Positions 6,902 to 13,476 of a stretch of 13,476 nt of DNA are shown piece by piece. The notes under the pieces are model-generated. The model was not told the DNA's origin, did not search any database, and saw nothing but the letters and a program-made list of their open reading frames with translations. Each line of letters starts with the position of its first letter. Within the stretch, counting starts at the first letter, position 1. The DNA comes from Syntrophobacter sp. SbD2 (GTDB lineage Bacteria > Desulfobacterota > Syntrophobacteria > Syntrophobacterales > Syntrophobacteraceae). Position numbers and translations under genes: made by a program. The stretch lies in the NCBI GenBank assembly GCA_900290385.1, contig OMSV01000196.1:1-13476 (forward strand), in the 5' to 3' direction.

Positions 6902-6926
6902 AACCTGTCTGGATGAATGTCAACCA

Positions 6927-7799
6927 ATGAAAACACGCGGCTGTCTTGTTGGAGTGCTGATCGGGGTCGTATTGACCGGAGTGATCGTCTGGTTTTTTTC
7001 TGACGTTGAATTCTCGCTAAAGGACAACCGGGTGGGGCTGATTGAGCTTAAAGGTACTATTGTCAGCTCCCAGGAGACCTTGAAACAGATAACTGATTTC
7101 AGAAAAGATACCTCAATCAAGGCGATTGTGTTAAGGATCGATTCTCCCGGAGGGTCCGTGGGACCTTCCCAGGAAATATACAGAGAAATCCGGCGCACTG
7201 CTCAGAGCAAGCCTGTGGTAGCCTCACTGGGGAGCGTTGCGGCCTCCGGGGGCTATTATATCGCTTCGGCTGCAAGCCATATCGTGTCCAATCCAGGGAC
7301 GATCACGGGAAGCATAGGCGTGATAATCCATTTCCCCAACCTGCGGGAGCTTTTCGCCAAAATCGGCTACCAGAGCACCACGATCAAGAGCGGGCAATTC
7401 AAGGACATTGGAAACCCGGCGCGCGATATGACGCCCGAAGAGAAACAACTGCTCCAGGCGACCATTGATGAGACCTACCGTCAGTTCGTCCGGGACGTAG
7501 CGCTTGCGCGCAATTTGCCTGAAGACCGTGTACGCGAGATCGCAGACGGCAGGATAATCATGGGCGAAAAAGCTCTTGAGCTAAAGCTTGTGGATCAGCT
7601 CGGCAACTACGAAGATGCGGTAGCCAAAGCAGGTGAGCTTGCAAAGATTGAGGGCGAGCCTGAAGTGATAAAGCCCAATAAGAGCAAACACTCGCTTTTG
7701 GACTTAGTCCTGGGAAGCGATGTGGGCGAGAGGATGGGTGATATTATTTACGATTCATCGGCCTTCGTGAGGTACCAACTCCAGGATTTCGAGCGGTAG
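6927..7799 (+). CDS. sppA: signal peptide peptidase SppA, short (36K) type, membrane-anchored
   Basis: An S49-family serine protease that degrades cleaved signal peptides in the membrane. The 290-residue product has a short basic N-terminus (MKTRGC) and one hydrophobic segment (about 6-24), so the catalytic domain should face the periplasm. The single protease domain contains AIVLRIDSPGGSV (66-78) and the nucleophile region GSVAASGGYYIAS, with Ser107 as the likely nucleophile. The general-base lysine is probably K159 in SGQFKDIG. The 52-residue spacing from S107 to K159 equals the Ser147-Lys199 spacing of Bacillus subtilis SppA. TITGSIGVI (125-133) is also conserved. It is about half the size of E. 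coli SppA, which has a tandem duplication. Ribosome binding is weak (GGAT at 6911). It follows the rpsA terminator with little room for its own promoter and converges on yciO. Confidence 0.94.
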   Translation: MKTRGCLVGVLIGVVLTGVIVWFFSDVEFSLKDNRVGLIELKGTIVSSQETLKQITDFRKDTSIKAIVLRIDSPGGSVGPSQEIYREIRRTAQSKPVVASLGSVAASGGYYIASAASHIVSNPGTITGSIGVIIHFPNLRELFAKIGYQSTTIKSGQFKDIGNPARDMTPEEKQLLQATIDETYRQFVRDVALARNLPEDRVREIADGRIIMGEKALELKLVDQLGNYEDAVAKAGELAKIEGEPEVIKPNKSKHSLLDLVLGSDVGERMGDIIYDSSAFVRYQLQDFER

Positions 7800-7823
7800 T
7801 GATGCGCCTGTCAAGTTCATAAG

Positions 7824-7833
7824 GTTATATAAC
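7824..7833. repeat. AT-rich perfect palindrome between sppA and yciO
   Basis: GTTATATAAC is a perfect 10-bp palindrome in the 45-nt gap between the convergent sppA and yciO stops. It has no T tract in a terminator-like arrangement and no known operator identity; it may be chance in AT-rich spacer DNA. Confidence 0.25.
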
Positions 7834-7844
7834 ACTCACATTTA

Positions 7845-8459
7845 TTATGTTCTAAAAGGGGACAGGTCTCCTGCGCCCTCGCGCAGGATTTCCGGTGAAT
7901 CGTCTATGAGTGAAATGACGCTGGAGGGCACACCGGGCACAATTCCCCCGTCCACGATCAGGTCGATTGCATGGCCGATCTTATCTTGAATTTCCCGCGG
8001 GGTGGACAAAACCCCCTGGGTTACGGGGTCCGTAGCGCTTGTGCTGATTATGGGGTGTCCCAGCGCTTCAACAATGGCCAGGCAGATCGGGTGGTCGGGG
8101 ACGCGGATTCCAACGGTTTGCCTTTTGGTCAGCATGATACGGGGCACCATGCGGGAACCTTCCAGCACGAAAGTATAAGGCCCCGGCAAGAGCCGCTTCA
8201 TGGTTTTATAGGCGTAATTTGTCACCTGGGCGTACTCGCTTATGTTCTTCAGGTTGCTGCAAATGAAACTGAAGGGCTGGTGTTGTGAACGGCGCTTCAG
8301 ATGATAAATCTTCTCTATGGAAGCTTTATTGAGCAGGTCGCAGCCGATGCCGTAAAACGTGTCCGTGGGATAGGCTATTATCCCCCCTTTTGCCAGGACT
8401 TCGACAACTTTCTTGATTTTTCTCGGCTCCGGATGCTTCGGGTTTATCTCCTGGATCAT
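7845..8459 (-). CDS. yciO: Sua5/YciO/YrdC/YwlC family protein, YciO subgroup (threonylcarbamoyl-AMP synthase-like)
   Basis: The family includes TsaC/Sua5, which make threonylcarbamoyl-AMP for the t6A modification of tRNA. The YciO branch is a paralogue whose role is less settled. The 204-residue protein matches YciO in length (about 206) and motifs: GGIIAYPTDTFYGIGCD (25-41), basic KRR (55-57), LPGPYTFVLEG (91-101), KRQTVGIRVPDHP (112-124), PIISTSA (136-142), IDLIVDGG and a C-terminal VREG-GDLSPF-like end (LREGAGDLSPFRT). The ATG at 8459 is chosen over an upstream in-frame start at 8543 because a near-perfect ribosome binding site, GAGGAGG on the minus strand (8469-8475), lies 9 nt before it. 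The upstream extension would also be non-conserved and would overlap ppx. It may have its own promoter inside the ppx start region. Whether it supplies t6A activity cannot be decided here. Confidence 0.88.
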   Translation of the reverse strand: MIQEINPKHPEPRKIKKVVEVLAKGGIIAYPTDTFYGIGCDLLNKASIEKIYHLKRRSQHQPFSFICSNLKNISEYAQVTNYAYKTMKRLLPGPYTFVLEGSRMVPRIMLTKRQTVGIRVPDHPICLAIVEALGHPIISTSATDPVTQGVLSTPREIQDKIGHAIDLIVDGGIVPGVPSSVISLIDDSPEILREGAGDLSPFRT

Positions 8460-8468
8460 TCGCAATAA

Positions 8469-8475
8469 CCTCCTC
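8469..8475 (-). promoter_or_regulatory. strong ribosome binding site fixing the yciO start
   Basis: On the minus strand GAGGAGG lies 9 nt before the ATG at 8459. It is the best Shine-Dalgarno match in the window and argues against the longer 232-codon reading that begins at 8543. Confidence 0.8.
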
Positions 8476-8486
8476 AAATGAATCAG

Positions 8487-8516
8487 ACAATAATGGCGGT
8501 TGAAAGGCAATGTCAA
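8487..8516 (-). promoter_or_regulatory. candidate sigma-70 promoter for yciO
   Basis: On the minus strand a perfect consensus TTGACA (8516 to 8511) is followed after 18 nt by TATTGT (8492 to 8487). This predicts a start near 8480 and a leader of about 20 nt carrying the strong ribosome binding site. It overlaps the ribosome binding site and abuts the likely GTG start (8517) of the divergent ppx gene. Confidence 0.48.
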
Positions 8517-9569
8517 GTGAACAAAGCGACAGAGTTGGGCCAATCAGTTTCTGATAACTGTTTCGCGGGCTTGGATATTGGATCTCACAGCACCCGTATG
8601 CTGATTGCGCGAAAAAACAGGACTCAACTGGAGCCTGTCCGCGTGGAAAGAAGGGTAACACGGCTCGCTCAGAATTTTCAGCAAACCGGCGCGATAACGG
8701 AAAAAGCTCAGCAAAGAAACATTTCGGCCATAAAGGAGTATATTTCCATCTTGAGGGAATTCCGGGTCGGAAAGATCGCCTGCGGCGTTACCGGGGTTGT
8801 CAGGCGCGCAAAAAACTCCCGCGCCGTACTTGACAGAATTGCGGCCGAGACGGGAATCGAGTGCAAGGTCCTTTCGGAGGAAACCGAGGCGTTACTTTCC
8901 GCAAAGGGCGTTCTGAGAGCACTCCCCACAATTGGGACCGACCTGCTCACCTTTGACATTGGCGGGGGAAGCACCGAATTTGTGCTGATGGGAAAAGATA
9001 CTGCTGTCAGGAACGCAAGCCGGCCTATTGGGGCCGCAACGCTAACCGAGGCATACCTTCAAGCCGACCCGCCGGGGGCCGAGGCTGTCCAACGGGCGGC
9101 GCTCTACGCCAGAAGTGAAATCATTTCCGCTAAAGAGCAGCTATATGAAAATCAGAGTAATACCGGTATAATGTCTTCTTTAGGGCTGCAGCTTATCGGG
9201 ACCGCTGGAACGGTTTCCACTCTGGCCGGCATATATTTAAAAATGGAGCGCTATGTCCCTTACAGGGTGAACGGAGTTGTCCTGACTAAAGAGTGGCTTT
9301 CCCACACCATAGAATCCCTGGCGCAGATGCCCCTGGCTCAAAGAGAGCTGATTGCGGGCCTGGAGCCCGGACGGGAAGACATAATCCTTGGCGGGGCCGT
9401 TATAGTTTCTGAAATTCTCTCCTGTTTTGGCCGGCAGCGCTTTGTAGTGACCGACGCGGGCCTGATCGAAGGCCTTCTCATCGAGCTTGTGGAGAAAGAA
9501 TCGGAGCTTTCCGGCGGCGAGAGCGCAGGACTAAGAACGGGCTTGACATGGCTGCTGCAAAAGGGATAA
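8517..9569 (+). CDS. Ppx/GppA family phosphatase (exopolyphosphatase / pppGpp phosphohydrolase type)
   Basis: An actin-like ASKHA-fold hydrolase that removes terminal phosphate from inorganic polyphosphate and/or pppGpp. From the GTG at 8517 it has 350 residues. Motifs seen are phosphate 1 GLDIGSHSTRMLIA (18-31), the catalytic-glutamate region VLSEETEALLSAKGV (118-132), phosphate 2 FDIGGGSTEFVL (146-157), and adenosine-like GTAGTVSTLAGI. It is the short form that lacks the C-terminal HD-like domains of E. coli Ppx (513) and GppA. The usual SGEEEARL is replaced by SEETEALL, with Leu in place of the common Arg. The GTG start is preferred because AAAGG (8503-8507) sits 9 nt before it. ATGs at 8478 and 8493 are in frame but lack ribosome binding sites, and 8478 would almost touch the yciO start. 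Which substrate it prefers cannot be told from sequence. guaB follows after 50 nt. Confidence 0.88.
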   Translation: MNKATELGQSVSDNCFAGLDIGSHSTRMLIARKNRTQLEPVRVERRVTRLAQNFQQTGAITEKAQQRNISAIKEYISILREFRVGKIACGVTGVVRRAKNSRAVLDRIAAETGIECKVLSEETEALLSAKGVLRALPTIGTDLLTFDIGGGSTEFVLMGKDTAVRNASRPIGAATLTEAYLQADPPGAEAVQRAALYARSEIISAKEQLYENQSNTGIMSSLGLQLIGTAGTVSTLAGIYLKMERYVPYRVNGVVLTKEWLSHTIESLAQMPLAQRELIAGLEPGREDIILGGAVIVSEILSCFGRQRFVVTDAGLIEGLLIELVEKESELSGGESAGLRTGLTWLLQKG

Positions 9570-9570
9570 A
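9543..9570 (+). promoter_or_regulatory. candidate guaBA promoter overlapping the ppx 3' end
   Basis: A perfect TTGACA (9543-9548) is followed after 16 nt by GATAAA (9565-9570), predicting a start near 9577 and a leader of about 43 nt for guaB. The TTGACA is inside the last codons of the ppx-like gene, so chance occurrence is possible. No PurR- or GuaR-like operator is recognisable. Confidence 0.35.
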
Positions 9571-9619
9571 GCCCCACAATATTGACTTAAGCCGGAGATA
9601 TAAGACTCGGAGAAAATAG

Positions 9620-11098
<1,479 letters not shown>

Positions 11099-11121
11099 GC
11101 CCGCAGGGGGAGCCAAAGAAC

Positions 11122-12675
11122 ATGTCCGGCCATTTACACCAGGAACGGGTACTGATCCTCGATTTCGGCTCCCAGACCACGCAGTTGATTGCCCGCCGGG
11201 TTAGGGAAAGCCACGTCTTCTGTGAGATCCATCCCTTCAATATGAAGCTGGAGGCGATCAAAAACTTCAAGCCCAAGGGAATTATCCTCTCCGGAGGGCC
11301 GTCGAGCGTGCATGACCAAGGCGCTCCTTTGGCCGATCCGCAAATATTCGAACTCGGCCTTCCCATGCTTGGCATTTGCTACGGCATGCAACTGTTGGCT
11401 CACCAGCTTGGAGGGGCAGTCGAAAAGGCGCCGAACCGTGAATACGGCCCCGCTGCGATAGACATAGACACGCCTGGAGATATTTTCTACGGCATTGAAA
11501 AACAGGGGGTGCGGGTCTGGATGAGTCACGGCGACCGAATCCTCAAGCTCCCGCCTTCTTTTGAGACAATGGCCCGCAGCGATAATTCTCCCGCCGCTGC
11601 GATGGGGGACTCGAAGCGGCATCTCTACGGGGTGCAGTTTCATCCCGAGGTGGCGCACACACCGTGCGGCAAGGACATTCTGGAAAATTTTCTCTTCCGC
11701 ATCTGCCGGTGCCGCCCGTCCTGGACCATGAAATCTTTCGTGGAATCGGCCATTGACTCGATTCGCCAACAAGTCGGCAACGATCAGGTGATCTGCGCTT
11801 TGAGCGGCGGCGTGGACTCCTCGGTCGTTGCGGTGCTTCTTCACAAGGCCATAGGTGAGCGGCTTCACTGTATTTTCGTCGATAACGGGCTTCTGCGAAA
11901 AGGCGAGGCCGAGACCGTTCAGAGAGTATTCCACGATCATTTCGAAATAAATCTCATTTACATCGACGCGTCCGCTGAATTTCTCGAACGTTTGAGGGGG
12001 GTCTCAGACCCGGAGCGCAAACGAAAGATAATAGGCAATCTCTTTATCGCTATTTTCGAGCGGGAGGCCGCGCAAATCAAGGATGCCCGCTATTTGGCGC
12101 AAGGCACGCTCTACCCGGACGTGATCGAAAGCGTCTCATTCAAGGGCCCCTCAGCCACCATAAAGACCCACCACAATGTCGGCGGCTTGCCCGAAGGGAT
12201 GAAACTGGAGCTGATCGAGCCGCTGCGGGAGCTTTTCAAGGACGAAGTGCGGCTGGTTGGTAGAGAACTCGGCCTTCCCGAGAGGATCATCATGCGGCAC
12301 CCTTTTCCGGGTCCGGGCCTGGCGATCAGGATCATCGGGGAGCTGACCCCGGCAAACCTGGCGATCCTGCGCGAGGCGGACGCCCTTATCCAGGAGGAAA
12401 TCGAGGCCTCCGGCTGGTACGAACATGTCTGGCAGTCCTTCGCCGTGCTCCTTCCGATCAGGTCGGTCGGGGTCATGGGCGATGAGCGCACCTATGAGCA
12501 GGTGGTCGCCCTTCGGGCGGTGGAAAGCGTGGACGCCATGACCGCTGACTGGGCAAGACTTCCTTACGAGGTGCTGGCACGGATTTCAAACCGGATCATA
12601 AACGAAGTAAAAGGCGTAAACCGCGTCGTCTACGACATTTCATCAAAGCCGCCAAGTACGATTGAATGGGAATAG
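11122..12675 (+). CDS. guaA: GMP synthase (glutamine-hydrolysing)
   Basis: Aminates XMP to GMP using ATP and glutamine. The 517-residue two-domain enzyme has an N-terminal class I glutamine amidotransferase with [15 protein letters not shown] (84-98, nucleophile C86) and FHPEVAHT, whose H174 and E176 complete the triad. The ATP pyrophosphatase domain begins with the PP-loop SGGVDSS (228-234), followed by [34 protein letters not shown] and [13 protein letters not shown]. The C-terminal dimerisation domain ends in the conserved [14 protein letters not shown]. Length matches the usual 510-525, and the catalytic cysteine has the same number as in E. coli GuaA. GGGGAG (11107-11112) gives a good ribosome binding site 9 nt before the ATG. 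It is in an operon with guaB upstream and the UPF0280 gene 3 nt downstream. Confidence 0.98.
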   Translation: MSGHLHQERVLILDFGSQTTQLIARRVRESHVFCEIHPFNMKLEAIKNFKPKGIILSGGPSSVHDQGAPLADPQIFELGLPMLGICYGMQLLAHQLGGAVEKAPNREYGPAAIDIDTPGDIFYGIEKQGVRVWMSHGDRILKLPPSFETMARSDNSPAAAMGDSKRHLYGVQFHPEVAHTPCGKDILENFLFRICRCRPSWTMKSFVESAIDSIRQQVGNDQVICALSGGVDSSVVAVLLHKAIGERLHCIFVDNGLLRKGEAETVQRVFHDHFEINLIYIDASAEFLERLRGVSDPERKRKIIGNLFIAIFEREAAQIKDARYLAQGTLYPDVIESVSFKGPSATIKTHHNVGGLPEGMKLELIEPLRELFKDEVRLVGRELGLPERIIMRHPFPGPGLAIRIIGELTPANLAILREADALIQEEIEASGWYEHVWQSFAVLLPIRSVGVMGDERTYEQVVALRAVESVDAMTADWARLPYEVLARISNRIINEVKGVNRVVYDISSKPPSTIEWE

Positions 12676-12678
12676 CAT

Positions 12679-13413
12679 GTGTACACCGAAACCCACCGCT
12701 TCTACCGCTATCAACATAAGGCCCCAAAAGGCTGGGAAAGCTTCCGGGTAAAGTACCGGGAGACCGATCTCTGGATACGGGCGAGGCTAAACCTCGAACG
12801 GGAAGCGATGCAGGCAGTTCTGAGCTGTCGTCTTCAACTGGAGCAGTATATCGCCTCCCATGGAGACTTCCTGCGGTCCCTTGCGCCTCTCCCCGACGAT
12901 CCTCTCGCGCCTCCCCTCGTCAACCGGATGCTCAAGGCGGCGATTACCGCCTGGGTCGGGCCGATGGCGAGCGTTGCCGGCGCTATTGCCCAGGCGGTCG
13001 GGGTCTCCCTTGAACCGTTTTCCGATTCGGTAATAGTTGAAAACGGAGGAGACTGCTACCTTCAGTTGCAGCAGGAAACCACCGTAGGAATTTTCGCCGG
13101 ACCCGATTCGCCCTTCACGGGTAAAATAGCCATTAAACTCGGCCCCGAGCGCTTCCCTGTCGGAATTTGCACTTCATCGGGAACGGTCGGCCACTCTTTG
13201 AGCTTTGGCAAAGCGGATGCGGTAACGATCGTTTCTCATGACGCCGCCTTGGCGGACGCGGCTGCGACCCGGCTTGGCAGCATGGTGAAAACTCCTGCCG
13301 ATATTGACAAAGCCCTGGAGCTTGCGCCCCGAATTCCATCGATTCAAGCGGTCTTGATCCTGATTAAGGACAAAATGGGGATCTGGGGGAACGTGGAAGT
13401 AGTCCCGATCTAG
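12679..13413 (+). CDS. UPF0280 family protein, function unknown (ApbE-like fold expected)
   Basis: A conserved 244-residue protein of a family known from sulfate reducers, other anaerobes and methanogens but without an established reaction. Recognised by its block order: N-terminal YR-ETDL-I (about 25-33), VGPMASVAGAIAQAVG (93-108), VIVENGGDCYL (118-128), VGIFAGPDSPFTGKI (136-150), VGICTSSGTVGHSLSFGKADAVTIV (161-185), AALADAAATRLG (189-200) and a C-terminal GIWGNVEVV. As I recall, a Desulfovibrio member has an ApbE-like fold. The NGGD, TSSGT and ADA-AAT blocks would then correspond to the flavin/metal-binding blocks of ApbE, but that mapping is inference. The GTG start at 12679 lies 3 nt after the guaA stop, so coupled translation is likely; GGGA within the guaA end could act as ribosome binding site. 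There is no signal peptide or lipobox, unlike ApbE, so it should be cytoplasmic. Confidence 0.9.
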   Translation: MYTETHRFYRYQHKAPKGWESFRVKYRETDLWIRARLNLEREAMQAVLSCRLQLEQYIASHGDFLRSLAPLPDDPLAPPLVNRMLKAAITAWVGPMASVAGAIAQAVGVSLEPFSDSVIVENGGDCYLQLQQETTVGIFAGPDSPFTGKIAIKLGPERFPVGICTSSGTVGHSLSFGKADAVTIVSHDAALADAAATRLGSMVKTPADIDKALELAPRIPSIQAVLILIKDKMGIWGNVEVVPI

Positions 13414-13422
13414 TAATACTAG
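13410..13422. repeat. short perfect inverted repeat at the UPF0280 stop codon
   Basis: CTAGTA and TACTAG are mirror arms around a single A, and include the TAG stop of the preceding gene. It is too short and lacks a T tract, so it is not a clear terminator; it may be an operator or chance. The remaining bases to the window end hold no gene I can support. Confidence 0.25.
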
Positions 13423-13476
13423 GTTACGTATTTAAGATGTATCAAATAGTGCTGGGAACTGCGTGCAACACCAGGG

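Noticed and set aside
7807..7866. CCTGTC and GACAGG arms spanning the sppA/yciO gap
   Set aside because: The loop would be 48 nt for a 6-bp stem, with the right arm inside coding sequence; chance pairing is more likely than a terminator.
7852..7870. AAAAGGGGACAGG-like string resembling repetitive elements linked to REP-type transposases
   Set aside because: It is fully explained as the coding sequence of the conserved YciO C-terminus (GDLSPF) read on the minus strand, and no second copy or flanking inverted repeat is present in the window.
9539..9574. GGGCTT and AAGCCC arms around the end of the Ppx-like gene
   Set aside because: A 24-nt loop and no T tract make this a poor terminator, and it overlaps a candidate guaB promoter.
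11134..11940. A 268-codon open frame on the minus strand opposite guaA
   Set aside because: It lies wholly inside guaA, which has all catalytic motifs. The antisense peptide matches no family I know, and long antisense frames are expected opposite GC-biased codons.
13437..13476. Possible start of another gene (ATG at 13437, MYQIVLGTACNTR...)
   Set aside because: Only 13 codons are visible, with no good ribosome binding site and no recognisable family; it cannot be supported from this window.

Overview
The window looks like a chromosomal housekeeping segment of a Gram-negative bacterium, most likely a Desulfobacterota (former Deltaproteobacteria) lineage in the Syntrophobacter neighbourhood. 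This rests on an RpoH-type sigma factor with an intact RpoH box, the cmk-rpsA-sppA order, a six-domain ribosomal protein S1, a UPF0280 protein, and moderately GC-rich codon use with AT-rich spacers. The taxonomic call is inference; no rRNA or other marker gene is present.

Layout. Positions 3-164 hold what looks like the 3' end of an unrecognised gene. glgA (glycogen synthase, +) follows and converges on rpoH (sigma-32 type factor, -). A 217-bp divergent spacer separates rpoH from hisC (+). hisC overlaps cmk by 4 nt, and rpsA (six S1 domains) follows. A strong rho-independent terminator then sits only 25 nt before sppA (membrane-anchored signal peptide peptidase, +). sppA converges on yciO (Sua5/YciO/YrdC family, -). 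yciO is divergent from a short Ppx/GppA-family phosphatase (+). The right end is guaB-guaA, the two steps from IMP to GMP, followed 3 nt later by a UPF0280 gene of unknown function.

Functional themes: storage glycogen synthesis (glgA), heat-shock transcription (rpoH), histidine synthesis (hisC), pyrimidine nucleotide supply and translation (cmk, rpsA), envelope quality control (sppA), a possible tRNA-modification or RNA-binding role (yciO), polyphosphate/(p)ppGpp metabolism (ppx) and guanine nucleotide synthesis (guaBA). Several genes touch nucleotide or stringent-response physiology, but each is an ordinary core gene. I see no tRNA, rRNA, CRISPR array, insertion sequence, prophage or defence system, and no gene-free stretch longer than 300 bases.

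The points most worth a second look are a palindromic repeat that has been absorbed into the 3' end of hisC and adds a foreign-looking C-terminal tail, the tight coupling of a UPF0280 protein to guaA, the terminator placed just before sppA, and the compact yciO/ppx divergent control region. I found no convincing previously undescribed multi-gene system.
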